Shown: positions 11,050 through 23,500 of the stretch, piece by piece | Numbering within the stretch: position 1 is the first letter of the stretch | Layout: each line of letters opens with the position of its first letter | Assembly: GCA_963514095.1 (NCBI GenBank) | Contig: OY741277.1 | Span: 11,627,137 to 11,691,136 of the forward strand | From: Eutrigla gurnardus | Taxonomy: Eukaryota > Chordata > Actinopteri > Perciformes > Triglidae | DNA: 64,000 bases | Direction of reading: 5' to 3' | The notes under the pieces: model-generated | What the model was told of the DNA's origin: nothing | Database searches by the model: none | Seen by the model: the letters and a program-made list of their open reading frames with translations, nothing else | Made by a program: the position numbers and the translations under genes

Positions 11050-13317
11050 TTGATGCTGGAGAGAACGTGGATGAACCCAAGGAAGCCGAGGATCCCGGCA
11101 GCACTCTCAAGGCTACTCCAACCAGAGTGGCGGCGAAACGTCCGTTCAGCCGGTTCCAACTGAAGTGCACACACTGCGACTTCAGGGTCAGCACCCCTGC
11201 ATTGCTAGAAAACCACACTCGACTCAAACACCTGAACCAGGAATGGTACCGTTGCAAACTGTGCAACTTCCTTGCGGCCACGTCTCAGTGGATGGACATC
11301 CACCTGTCCTCAGAGAGTCACATGCAGCAGCAGCAGAAGGGGGAGAAGAGCACAGATTTGGCCTCATTTGAAGCCTACGTTGAGAGTGTTAGCAGAGACA
11401 TTAATGCAGATGCTGCTGACGTAGAAGATATTCCTCAGGTGGCTGGTGGTGAAGGGGAAGCTACTTCAACAGAGAGGGATCAGGAAACGGACGGAGAGAT
11501 CAGGAAACGGACGCGGTTGGCCGAGGAGGGAGATTTAGAGCTTGCATCTCACAAAAAGAAGAGAGGCAGACCAAAGCACGGGTCCACAACCACGTGTGGA
11601 TACTGTGGTCTCGTGGTTTCCAACGCAACTAACCTCAGTGTCCACGTCCGCCGCAAACACAGCAAGGAGTACGGCTACAGCTGCACCCTTTGCAACTACA
11701 GCTGCGTGACCAAAGGAGACATGGATCGTCACTGTATCACGAAGAAACACGTCAGACGAGCGCAGGAGTGTGCAAACAAGAACCCGGTCAACAATCACAC
11801 AAGTGCATCGCTGCAGGAGCCCACAACCGCAGAAGCACAGGAGCCAAACGCAGCCACGCCGACCGCCGACAACGAGCAGGAATCTGACGACGCGGCCTCC
11901 GACGAACACGGTGGACAGGAGCAAACTCAGTCGGACGCGAGCCCGAAGAAAAGCAAATATGACTCCGTTACTTCTTGCGTCCATTGCAGTTTTGTCGCTC
12001 AATCGATCCCGTCGCTCCATCTTCACGTTAAGAGAAAGCATACCAGAGATTTTGAGTACGTCTGTCTAGCATGTAGCTACTATGCTGTAACAAGCAGGGA
12101 AATGTCTCGCCACGCCAACACAGACAAGCACAAACAGAAAAGCCAGAAATACATGGAACCAATAGGGAGTGATGGACAAAGAGCTTTGGGACTCCCATTG
12201 AAGCTGAAGGAGGTTATTAAACTTGTAGAGGGAAACTCCAACCTTGAATGTGAACACCTCAGCCCCGCAGAAGATTCTGACCCTTGTTTTGATGACAGCC
12301 AAGATATGGAAAGTCAGAATTCAGCTGCAGCCTCCATCACCACAGAGCCTGTTGATGCTGCGGCTAGTGTAGCCGGCAGTGCCGACGAGAAGCAAGCAGA
12401 GAGCGGTACATCTTCCAGTAGTGGTGAACCAGATCCAACCGACAAGACGATTGAATGTACAGAGCCGTGTGAACCACAGGAGGCTCCAGCAGGATCTCAG
12501 CCTGCAGTGGATCAGTCAGATCAGCAGGAGAACCAGGAGGAAGAGGGGGACCAAGCCGATGAAGAACAATTTAGTGCAGTTGAGGTGATTTTAGATGCAA
12601 AAAGTGACAGCTCTCATTCAGATACACAAATGTCCAAAGCCCTTCCCTTTGATGCCTGCATTGTATCCATAAAGGCCCTTGCTGAGCAGGAGCAGCAGCT
12701 GCAGGAAGGTCTGGCTCTAGAGGGCGAGGCTGCTGTGATATGTCTGACCGGAGGAACAGTGCCTTCTGGCTACCTGCCTCCCGGCCACCTGCCTCCCACT
12801 TCCGCTTATGTTAAGAAGCTCAAGCGGAACGAAACGAAGGTGAGAGAGGAAGCCAAAGGAAGCTCTCGCATACGTTGCGAGGACTGTGGCTTCATGGCCG
12901 ACGGTATCAGCGGCCTCAACGTCCACATCTCCATGAAGCACCCGTCCAAGGAGAAGCATTTCCACTGCTTGGTGTGCGGCAAGTCGTTCTACACGGAGAG
13001 CAACCTGCACCAGCACCTGACGAGCGCCGCCCACCTACGCAACGAGCAGAACAGCGTGGAGGAGCTGCCCGAAGGGGGCGCCAGCTTCAAGTGCGTGAAA
13101 TGCACCGACCGCTTCGAGTCGGAGCAGGATCTGTTCGTCCACATCAAGGAGAAGCACGAGGAGCTTCTGAGGGAGGTCAACAAGTACGTGTTGGAGGACA
13201 CGGAGCAGATCAACCGCGAGCGTGAGGAGAACCAGGGCAGCGTGTGCAAATACTGTGGGAAGGTGTGCAAGAGCAGCAACTCCATGGCCTTCCTGGCCCA
13301 CATTCGCACACACACAG
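11050..13317 (+). CDS. znf407: Zinc finger protein 407, large coding exon 3 (residues 224-979 plus split codon)
   Basis: The main zinc-finger exon, 2268 bp. It encodes four finger pairs: C263-H284 with C292-H314, C406-H427 with C435-H457, C533-H554 with C562-H584, and C833-H854 with C863-H885. The first finger of each pair is CX2CX12HX4H and the second is CX2CX12HX5H, a spacing shared with JAZ/U1-type fingers. Single fingers follow at C905-H926 and C956-H978 (CX2CX14HX3H). A basic stretch KKKRGRPK near residues 392-399 contains an AT-hook core RGRP and could also be a nuclear localisation signal. Long linkers are acidic and Ser/Gln/Glu-rich (residues about 600-750). The exon ends ACACAG|GTATGT in phase 1. 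Reading on gives a stop at 13401-13403, so splicing is required. Confidence 0.88.
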
Positions 13318-14234
13318 GTATGTATCCTGTGTCTACTCACTCACACTCTTTGTTCTTTCTCCTACTCACATTAACAATATATGCAGATATTTACTTGGTA
13401 TGACATCCTGCATTTTCAAAGCATCGTGAGGCATTTTCTAAACTTATCAATAAACAATAATCTCTTTGTGTGGCTGCTCAGCTATTAGCGCTTTGTTTTT
13501 GGCTACAAGTGTATCGAGTGGGGAGACGCAGCCTCTTCTTTGGCAGCTCAAGCTAATTTTAAGGCTACTATCTCCTGCAGCCAGGTAATAGCTGCTTCGG
13601 TAGAGGTGAAGGTAAAGACTGATTGAGCTTCAGACCAGCAAGAGAGACGCTAATGGACCCTAGATTGGGATTCCCTGAGCAATGCTTGGTCAAAGACATG
13701 TGCGACTCATAATTGATGTGTCCATTACCAAGACTCAGTTGTAATTATAGTCAATAAGTCTCTGTAAATGTGTTAAAGCTTAGGCTAAAAGCATTGGAGG
13801 TCCAAAGAGAGGTGGGCTAATAATTTAAAATAATCAATGCAGACGTATTCAAAGCCCTTAATTTCCCTTGTGTCTGTATGTCCATGTTTGTGCATATGTG
13901 TGTAAGCGCTCGTATGCCGAGCCAACGTGTGTGTACATGTCAGCCTTCATGGCTTGCTGATTATCCTCAATCCATTAAGATTTATCTTGTCATTTATAAT
14001 GCAAAGCAGGGCTGCGTTGGTCAGGGCTTCGGCTGGGAAATGTCCGGCAGGTTAAGAACATAGGGCGCTCCATTACTTTCCCCTGACCATGTGTATTAAT
14101 TGCTTTTAAAATCAACTAAATGCAGGAACGAGATGTGAGGGCGACATCAATAAATGCCCTTCTTTGCCTCCTATGGTTCATCCCCCTTTCAGCCCAAACT
14201 TTAATGGGACTTTAATTGAAGTCCATGCTCTGTG

Positions 14235-14240
<6 letters not shown>

Positions 14241-14289
<49 letters not shown>

Positions 14290-14294
14290 TGTGT
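14241..14294. repeat. (GT)n microsatellite
   Basis: About 27 GT units with a short GCGC interruption near the 3' end. Confidence 0.97.
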
Positions 14295-16313
14295 TGTAAG
14301 GGAGATAAAATAGGATTGTTTTCACTTTCAGACCCGATGACGGTGTAGGTATTGTAGCTTCGGTTAGGAAACCCAGAGATAATATTCACTCGCTGAAGAC
14401 CGGTGAAGTACTTAAAACAGTCCATTATGTCATCATATTCCCATAAATGCAATGAGCTAAAAATGTGCTGCCGTAAAATAATTTTGATATGCTGTTGCTT
14501 CAGTATAAGAGGGACAGCCGATGTATTTTCTGGGGCAGAGGATTCATTTCCCTTGAAGGAAACATGTTTTGTCCTTTTTGTGTAGTATGTATGCCAGTCA
14601 CCTTATGTGTCCAAAGTCGGATTGCTTGAAGCTTTAAAGATTGAAGGTCCTGATGATTCATGTTGAGCCACCACTTTCTTCTTATTAATGAATAGTCTAT
14701 ATGTATTCATAATTTTACCCCGTGTCATAATTCTTGAGTTTTGAGGTCACTTACTTAGTGTTACTTAAGAAAATGAAAGCCGTGACACTGAGGTCCCAAC
14801 AGATGGCTTCAAGTCAAGGGCACATTCGGAGGTTTCAAATGATGAATACTTTGTTTTTTAAGGTTTACCTCCTTAAATTCAGTTGAGTTATGTACTTGTT
14901 TATGAGATTCCCTTCAGTTATGTTATTTGTTAAAAAAAACAACACTATTTCTCTTCATTTTGACAACATATGCCAGTTGTTATTATTGCTAAGTTCCCTC
15001 ATTACAGTGAATTATTCACCTTTTATATGGCGGTCATTTATTCTGGGAGTTTGTTTGTGGGGCTTATGGAGCTGCACGGTGGGGGTCTGCCAGTTTCTGG
15101 GCTGGGAGCATGTCCACATCCTTTTAATTAAGACCTAGTTTTTATTCACTTGATTAATCAGTGAAATCAGGAGACGGCGGTGGGAGGCTGCACACAGATT
15201 TGTCAATTTGTCCCTTAAAGGAAACGCGTACACATGCTTGCATTTTGCCAATGAGGGTACAGCCGGAATTTGCATTTTGAGGTAAATTGGTCACTTTTTC
15301 ACTGTGGAGTGAGCTGTCTGACCTGAGACGGAGCCTTGAAGTAATGGACAAACATGCCATGCATGCATGTTCACATGCAGGATGTGATGCGTGTTTGTAG
15401 AAATATCTGGAATGTAATATTGCAGAAATAACAGCAGTTTCTAAGAATAATATATTATTAAAGCCGAAAAAATAAATTTAGAGCATCAAACTGCAGTCGA
15501 TAAAAAGTCAGCTTTGATAGACAACAATATTTAAACCTGTTAGTCCACATATTGGCCAAATGTATTAAAAAAACTATGAAATTGATGCCCTGTCATCCTC
15601 GTCAATTATTGTCATAAATAAAATATATATTTCAAAGTTTCTATTAAGGAATGAAGCTTTAAGTGCCTTTCATCATATTATATGATGCCATCACACCAAA
15701 AAAAAAAAAAAAAGGAAAAAAATATGATTTGACATAGTACTTGTGTAAATGTAATATATGGGGCTGTTAGATTGCTGCTCGACTGCCCAGTTAATAATGG
15801 AGTGTTCTGGCAAATTTTGGACATGATAACTCTGGAGTTATTGTAAATGTTTGGACACAAATAGGAAACAGTGCAGCCACCAGTGATATCTAATTCTATA
15901 AATAGTATAATTCTAATGATATTAGTGTAGGCTGAACATTATCTGTACCTGTGCAGAATTTACCTGAAATCAACCTAATGCCTTTGAGAGAACTTGCTGC
16001 ATGTCCATTTCTTGGAAATATCCTACTTGGCTGTTTGTCCAATAATTCAGCAAGTCCTTGTCCTCCACCACCTGTTTCCTTATGTAATTAGTACTTATTA
16101 GTATGCTGATTGTGAATGACGGGTACGTGACTTTCAGTTTAGAATTATTCTGCTTCATGAACATACACATGGCTGTAAGAACATTTTAGTCACCTTATAT
16201 TTTCACTAATAACGATAATATGCAGTACTAAAGCATCATTTCCTTCCAGCTCAAATATAGTGGGATACAAATTTCCTTTTTCTTTTTTGTTCTGTTTCAC
16301 CTGTCACTACTTT

Positions 16314-16371
16314 TATATATTATATTATATTATATTATATTATATTATATTATATTATATTATATTATATG
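16314..16371. repeat. (ATATT)n pentanucleotide array
   Basis: About ten uninterrupted five-base units of pattern TATAT. It lies a few hundred bases before the coding-like debris of intron 3. Confidence 0.95.
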
Positions 16372-16599
16372 TGGTTGCGACTGATGGCAACCTGGCAACT
16401 CTTACAGTCAAGCTCTGATATCATTTATTTTATTCAGTTTTTAATAAAGTCCAAGTCCATTTTGCGATCCAGAACCAAACAGTGTCAAACAATTTGGTCA
16501 AATAGACCATGAAGGAAGAGATAATGTTTCGTGTACATGGATTCTATAGTAAGCGTCGGCGCTAATCAGAGCGTCAAATTTTCATGACAAAAAAACAAA

Positions 16600-17345
16600 T
16601 TTCCGGACCGAACGGAGAAAAGCATGTATTCTGAAAAGGTGAAAGCGGAGAGTGAAAAGAGACATTAGACTGCAGTATTTACAGCTCTGGATGAAATAGC
16701 TGTGTATCCATGCCAGTGAATCAGTCAGTGGAGGGACAGGTTAAACAGCATGTGTACAGGGAGGTCTCCAGGCTCCACAAGTCTTTGGATGAGCTGTCAT
16801 CGGACCACCGGAGAACAACTCTTGACTTGACTGTTGAGGACAACAAGTCGTTTCCGACAGACTCTCTTGAGGATGGCGAAAACCACAACTGAACCATGAG
16901 CAGTTTTTCTTGCTGGACCCTTCGTCTTCTCCGAGGCCCCCATGGACACCGGACTACAGTTCCTCCTCAAGGTGTGTGGAGACACAATTTTCTTGCCATC
17001 ATTGCCAAACGGGGAACCCTACTCTCTACGGCAGCTCTACCAACGGCCGATATCATACCAGACATTTTTCTGCAGACCGTGAGGTACAACACACAGACAT
17101 GGCTGCCACCAGATGATCACGAAGCAAGAACCTTCAAGATGATTGTGGACCATTTGGACCGCAAACAAGTCCTTCCCAGGAATGTTGTTTTTAAGATAAA
17201 GGAGCTTCCTCCGCATCGTGACAAGACATAATGTCAGACTTCATACGGAAAGACATTAGAAACCGTGTTGATGAAAGACTGAAGACTGAGAAACCCCAGG
17301 ACACAAAGGGTCTACCATTGCAAACACTTTACATCCTGCCTTCTC
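16600..17345 (+). pseudogene. Degenerate coding-like segment, unrecognised
   Basis: Several stretches read like protein in changing + frames. 16710-16892 gives a 60-residue acidic frame. 16896-17231 contains WLPPDDHE, followed about nine residues later by IVDHLDRK. An overlapping frame near 16930-17070 carries GDTIFLPSLPNGEPY. The frame from 17231 begins MSDFIRKDIRNR. Base composition is less AT-rich than the surrounding intron. Frame switches and stops suggest a decayed retrocopy or transposon fragment rather than a live gene. I do not recognise the family, see no clear poly-A tail or terminal repeats, and cannot exclude a chance run of open frames. Confidence 0.3.
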
Positions 17346-17656
17346 TTTAGGATAATGACAGTGACATAGCTCTGCAGCAGTTTGTTTTGATGGTGCTTGC
17401 GGCTGAAGTCCTTAGAACATTTTGGTTTTCTTCCTTTTTTCTGTGTTATCACATGTATATTCATACCACCTAATGGGTGTAGGCCTATTTCCAAATATTA
17501 TGCTTTGATTTGTACTGTTTATGTTGTAAAATGGTAAATCCAATCCAACAGCTGTTGGATGCAAGAGTTGCCCTGCGGAAAAATGTATTCCATTGTTTTA
17601 CTAATGGGCCATCAGTGTGACATTGTCGAGTCATACATAAATTCCCAACTAATAGT

Positions 17657-17887
17657 TCAACGGCTGTGCATCGCTGAATGATACCTCATCCGGAGTCTTT
17701 CTCTACCAATTTGACACCTCAGCTTGCTCATCACGTGGACTCCCAAACAGTTTGTGAACATAGTTGTGTAATCTTCTGAAAGGACCTTTACAAAGTCTGA
17801 AAAAACAAGCCTTTCAGGTCTCTCTTTTTTTGTGGATTTTGTGAGTCCCCACTTAAACGCCAGAGTGCCTCTTAAATGCAGCCACAT
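17657..17887 (-). pseudogene. Coding-like fragment on the minus strand, unrecognised
   Basis: The minus strand has a 76-residue open stretch with protein-like composition, including FKWGLTKSTKKERPERLVF, then DFVKVLSEDYTTMF and GVHVMSKL. It is not generated by a simple repeat. It lies between the + strand coding-like debris and a dispersed repeat fossil, so a transposon-derived origin is plausible. No promoter, splice sites or complete domain were identified. Confidence 0.3.
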
Positions 17888-17894
17888 ATTTAAA

Positions 17895-18155
17895 AGTCAA
17901 ATATGCCGATATTTTGGACCAAATACCTCAATATTGATAGTGCGATGGTGCTGCAGGGTTGACTATTGGTGCATTTTAAAATATTTTTGATAATCATCAT
18001 CACCAATGGTGATATAATGACTAAATTAATATTAAAACAGTCTAGTAACTTCACCAAACTACGTCACTTTGCTGTTATGGAGTCTTAAAAACCAGGAAAA
18101 GACACTTTGCGTATTATGATGTTACCATATAGGGGTGGATGGATTGCCCAGCTAT
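17895..18155. mobile_element. Fossil of an abundant teleost dispersed repeat
   Basis: Phrases such as GATATTTTGGACCAAATACCT, GGGTTGACTATTGGTGCATT, AAAACCAGGAAAAGACA and GGATTGCCCAGCTATGG, in this order, match a repeat I remember as very common in percomorph genomes, probably a non-autonomous DNA transposon. The family name is uncertain. The copy is diverged, with no intact terminal repeats visible. Confidence 0.5.
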
Positions 18156-18797
18156 GGCGGGGATACTTTCTGCCCCTCTTATTCACCTTTTGCTTGCAGT
18201 TGCCTTATATTTTGCCCATTTGTGCTGATGTGCACAGGTGAAGTTTCTCCATATAGGAGCAGATGGCACTAAATTAACCGTGTTCTAATCCACTCACTAT
18301 AATGTAAAATTGATCTATTGGTACAGTAATTTAAAAACCAAACAATGTGACGGGTAATAGAAAATGTGGGGTAGGTTTGCAGCTGGACACTCGGTGCTAA
18401 CGGTGTATATTTAACTAGTATGTTTAAATATATTTATATGAATGTATATGTGTGGCAGAGCAAGGCCTGAGACATCACCTTGTGTGCGTGTGCAGAGTGA
18501 AACATTACATGAGGCTCTTCTCTCCTCTCAGGAAATGAATTAGTCATTCCCTGTCTCATCTGGGATGTGAGGGAGCCACATCGCCCCTATGTGGATGGCA
18601 ATATTAATTTAACATGACACTGCATTGATGGTCAATTTCAGTTTCACGGAGGCTGTTTAAGTGGAGTGGTGGAGTATTAATGTGATAAGATGTGGGAGCT
18701 GAGGGACGTTACATCTCTCTCCTTTCTGCCATGTCTCATACTCAGCCAGCCATCTGGACAAATCAGCTCCCCACACGCCTCTCTTTCACCTCAACTT

Positions 18798-18939
<142 letters not shown>

Positions 18940-19375
18940 ATTGTATTCATTCTGTTTGTCCATGGGCGGTTATGTCTTATGAATTTAATGTGTGTGTGTG
19001 TGTGTGTGTGTGTATGTATGCAATGCATAGGTGTGAGCTGGGGTTCTGAATCTAGATGAAGGTATGCATAGGCGTGATGGCAGGTGTGGTGTGAGTGTGT
19101 CTGTCTTTTTTTCTTTTCTTTTTAAGGGTGTTGATGATTTTGTTGTGTGAGTTTTTTTTTAATGTGTGTGAAAGTGTCTGCACATTTAGGTGTGAAGTGT
19201 GTTCATGTATAGGGGTTTTCTGTGTTTATCTGCCTGTATTTGTGTCCGTGTGGAGTGATTTGTGTGTACTGTAGGGACATGTGAAATGAAAAGGCTGGCT
19301 GGGCAACAGCAAAGCCCCCCCTCCACCCCCTCAACCCCCCCCAACCCCCATGTTTATGGGCCTTGTTAGCACAGG

Positions 19376-20115
19376 CTTGCCTTTCAATCTTCGTTACCGG
19401 CTTAAAATTCGATGTGTCGTACTTCCAGCTCTCAGCAAGTGAACCGTGTATGAACGAATTAGTAATCTACACAAAGTGCTTAATCAAATCAGCGGCTGCC
19501 CCTGGAATAAATATTGTAGAACATGTCGGGAGATTCACTGCGAGAGGGTGAAGGTCTGCTCAGAGACGCGTGGATACGTGGATGCACCCGTGCCGCCACT
19601 TAGATCCGAATGTCTTACTGTGTGAGGCTGGCCTGAATGTGGCCCAGCCTGACAAACCAAATATCCATTTTTATTGTCGCCGAATGCATATTTTTTTTTT
19701 TTTTATGAAGTGTAGGATTTTAGCAACTGCGGTGGCTGAATTAAGACTTTGGTCTTTTTTGTTAAACCATACGAATAAGTGATCATCTAACATAAACAAC
19801 CATTTATATAAACCCGATCCTGCAGGACCAACTTAATTTGAGCTGCGAGATGTTTGTGCGTCACACAGATCGCGCGTTCAGAGCAGCCCTCGCAGCTCTG
19901 CTGCTCAGTGAGTGATGGCAGGCAGAGGCTCTGCCACTCTCTCAAACGCTACCCCGCCCCCTGGACTTATTAATGACAATAATTAGGGAGAAACCTCCCC
20001 GAGAAGCCCGCCAGAGTGATTAGCGCTTTAATGATGGAATGGGAGGTCGTGAGCGCACACAGAATTGATTTACGTATTCGCCCTGACCTTTGGAATCCAA
20101 TTTACGCATCCACAG
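19376..20115. promoter_or_regulatory. Candidate conserved non-coding element in intron 3
   Basis: A unique, repeat-poor block just upstream of exon 4, with balanced base composition and dispersed homeodomain-like cores (TTAATCA, AATTAG, TTAATGA, GATTAG). It lacks coding character across frames. The look is that of vertebrate developmental CNEs; no alignment was possible, so this is inference. Confidence 0.25.
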
Positions 20116-20456
20116 GCAAAGGAAGAGTAGGTAAGAGATGAAGGAGAGTGACAAGGATAGATAGAGAGTGAACGAAGAGACGCCTGGCACTTGGTATGTT
20201 ACTGTAGTTTTTATGGCAACTGTAGTAAGGGCTGTTTTTATAATTCTGAAGTCATTTTGTGGCTCTGAAGTAGGTTGAAGTCCTCGCGCAGAACTAATAA
20301 CAGTCTCACATGCCTGGCATTGAGAAATGATGTGTTATGTAAAATCAGATTTTTGCCCAGAGGCTACGTAGTCAGGTTTTATTAGAATTGCCACCTCTTT
20401 CTTTCAGACATAATGTTATTGTCGGATATAAACTCTCTCCATACTTTGATTTGCAG

Positions 20457-20571
20457 GATCCAAGCCCTTCATGTGTAAGATCTGCAACTTTGCCACGGCT
20501 CAGCTGGGAGACGCCAGGAACCACGTGAAGAGACACCTCGGCATGAGAGAGTACAAATGCGACATCTGTGG
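20457..20571 (+). CDS. znf407: Zinc finger protein 407, small coding exon 4 (residues 980-1017)
   Basis: A 115-bp exon. Its acceptor ATTTGCAG ends at 20456 and its donor TGG|GTGAGT starts at 20572. It joins exon 3 in phase 1, turning ...HIRTHT into the linker HTG-SKPF. It then encodes finger 13 (C986-C989-H1002-H1006, CX2CX12HX3H) and the opening C1014-C1017 of finger 14. The stretch FATAQLGDARNHVKRH, continuing LGMREYKC, matches what I recall of the highly conserved C-terminal finger array of vertebrate ZNF407, and is the main basis for naming the gene. It exits in phase 2 with GG, so the next residue is Gly. The rest of the array, finger 14 onward and the long C-terminal tail, must lie beyond the window. 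Confidence 0.88.
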
Positions 20572-23500
20572 GTGAGTTGCAAGGAATAACATCTTTAAAA
20601 ATGATTGAAAACACTTTTTTTATCTTAAAAAAAACAAACACTCTTTAATAACTAGTCAAGTGAACATTATTACTAGTTATAAAGAAACATGGGTGATAAC
20701 GTGACCTGCTGCCTTTTTTTTTATAAGCCTCTCATTATTGGTTTGAAATTGAGAAGTGGTGACAGCCAGAATGGTGGTGTTACCGCTGTAAGCTGTAGGA
20801 AGGTTTCATGTTGGTGTAGGGGGATCTCTGCTAATTATCTATCGTACAGCCCACTTTAAATTGCATTTGTCTCAACCTAATTCATAATTCACTCCAACTT
20901 AACCCTGGGCCGACCACAATAAGAGAAGTGATACGAATCTGCTGTAGATTCCTTGTCAAAAGTGTGGGATTTCAAGCTGTAAAAAAAAGCCATTAAAAGC
21001 TTCCACACGCTGCCTAAATGAGCTGCTCATCCAGACACTATCATTTGACATTATTTTTAATATTCTGGTTGAATCTCTCTATAGATTGGCTATTGTTCCT
21101 TTAGGAAAGACAACAATTGAAAGACATTAAAAGCTAGCCAATGTTCAAAACCTACCCAATTTGTCGCTGTGTGGAAAAAACATTCATCTAACCTCTAACT
21201 GCTCCCAGGCCTTTCTTAAAAAGACAAATGTATTTGCCTCTAATCAAATTTCCCCCTGAAATTTAGGCAGCATAAATAAGAGTTTACTTTACCTTGCTTG
21301 TCGTTTTAGCTGTACAAATGATCCTAATTGGAAGTTGATGTCGGTAACCAGGTGCCTATAAATACCCAGTAGTGCAGCTAAGAGTACAGCTATACCCCAC
21401 TACCTCGTACCCCCTACATCTCCACCATATGTTGTGTTCAGCTCGGTCCTTTCCCGTGGTAGACCTCCTCACTGCCTTGCCATGTTCAAATGGACGTGTT
21501 AAGCTGTTTAACATGAAGTCGGGGAATAGAATAAATTGTGGGATTTCCAGCTTTGTGCCACCGAGCTTCTGCGGCTCCACTCTCGCTCGGATGAAGACAT
21601 ATGTGGAGTTATTAGTTTCTCCCTCTGCGTAATTCTGTGTAAACCGTTTCCATTTAGTTCAGTCGCCGGGCCCCATTTTTGTTCTTCTAAAAGTCGAGCG
21701 GAGCGAATGTGTTTATTTGCTCCCGCTGATGTTCGCAAACACATTACAGCGAGAGCAAACAAGCTTTGGTTTAAACACAGCTTCTCCTTTAATGAGAGGG
21801 AAGGCTCATGTTTCACACGCCCTCCAGCTGAAAACCCTCTTCTCCCAAGTGCTTGCGAACGCGTCGGGTTTTGACCAAAGCGCCGAGGCTTTACATACGC
21901 ACACATACGCGCATGCACGTTCCCCAATATGCCTTTAAATGGGACTACTAAATACAGCCCCCGGTTTCACAAATCATGCGGACGGAGGAGCCGTGTGCTG
22001 CCAGTGCCAGCCACTGGTGACAAATCGGCCCTGTGTGTGCTTTCAGTGCTGACTGATCACCAGGCCATCCCTCCTCTTGACTAAAGAGCAGCAAACACAA
22101 AGAAACCCCCAGAAACACGCTCATTAAGGCCAGAGCCGTACATACACGTGGCGTGCTCCCCTTCCCAAACTCCTCACATTTGATGAGATGTCCTTAACCT
22201 GAATCCCAAGCACGTTACTAATGGATGGCCACGTCTCGGGGTGTAATGTTTAAAGTGAGATCATAGTGCCATTAAGTTCTGCATTCTCTTGCAGATACTA
22301 ATGACGGTGCAACGCTTCGTAACCAATAAAGGTTTTTCCAGATATTTGTTCATAATCGCAATTAATCATTCCAATTAACGCACGACTTGGCTGCTTTTTT
22401 TTTTTTTAATATACATTTTTGGGCTTCGTTCATTTATTTCCCTCTCTACTATTTCCTTGGGCCTCCACGGGACATGGCGTTTTGCTGGTTTAGTTTATTG
22501 CCATTTTGTTTAGAGCACCAGCTCAGCATATTGTTTGTGTGTTTTGTCTTTCTTCTTCCCCCCCCCCCCCCCCACCCACCCAAACCACCATCGATTGCCG
22601 TGTTTTCCCTGTTAAGGTCTCAGACTAGCAGATTATCTCGGCACCGACGCCGCGATCGAGCGGATGTGCTGCGCCTCGGCTGTCCACCTCGCTTTAGCTT
22701 CGCCGCACTTGTTGAACCTGTTGATAGTTAAAGATCATATTGTTGTGGCATTTAATTAACAAATGCAAATGCGAGGCCGGGACAGATTGGAACCCTTTGA
22801 CCACGCTGTCAATCAAAGCTGAGTGGGCCGGTCAGCGCCTCGCTCATCATCGCTAACACTTTATAGGCTTTCTGTCTCTGCCTCGCCATTTCTCTCACTT
22901 CCTCTCCACATCCGCGTCCAGGCTTCTACCTATCTGTTTGTGTCTTTATTTTCAAACCGGCCGCTCTGTCTTAATTTGCCTATGAAGAACTCTTAAGGTG
23001 CAAAAACAGCAGAAAAACACATATTGGCTGTTAGCGTACAAGATAAGATTTCTCATATTTAATTGGTAAAAAAAAAAGAGAAAATCTCCAGCATGTGAGG
23101 CGGCAGATTCTTGCATTTCCTCATGGCGTGTTTTGTCCACAGTGGGGCTCTGCCACTTAATGAGCCTCTTCCTCCTCTCCTCCATCATCGAACAGAAAGG
23201 CTCTGGATTCAGCATTTCCACCCTCCCGCTCTCTCGTCCTCCCCAAAGATGCAATGGACATCCAGTGCTGTTGTAGGTGTTAAATTATGCATAAACAGTC
23301 TAAATGCTTTGAGGCATTGGTTTAATATCTCAGCCCAGGCCTTGAAAGTATTAACACTATCACAGACATGGATTGTCCTCTTGTGGACCGCCGTTTTATG
23401 ATTATGGGTCATAAGCTGCCCGTTTCCTAGTGTCACTTCAGGAATTTGAACAAAACTTTAAAAAAAACCTTTTGCTTTCTCACAACACACAAAAAAAAGT

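Noticed and set aside
11535..12041. 168-codon minus-strand frame inside exon 3
   Set aside because: It is the antisense shadow of the zinc-finger coding exon.
12875..13225. Alternative + strand frame inside exon 3
   Set aside because: The finger-encoding frame has the C2H2 residues; this frame is a GC-rich shadow.
13318..13403. C-terminal extension of exon 3 (MYPVSTHSHSL...) as a real protein end
   Set aside because: A strong donor GTATGT lies directly after HT, and exon 4 continues the expected HTG-SKPF linker in phase; the extension is intron read-through.
22387..22731. 114-codon frame with aromatic-rich start
   Set aside because: Spans a T run and a C16 run; no family resemblance, and no splice sites that would join it to znf407.
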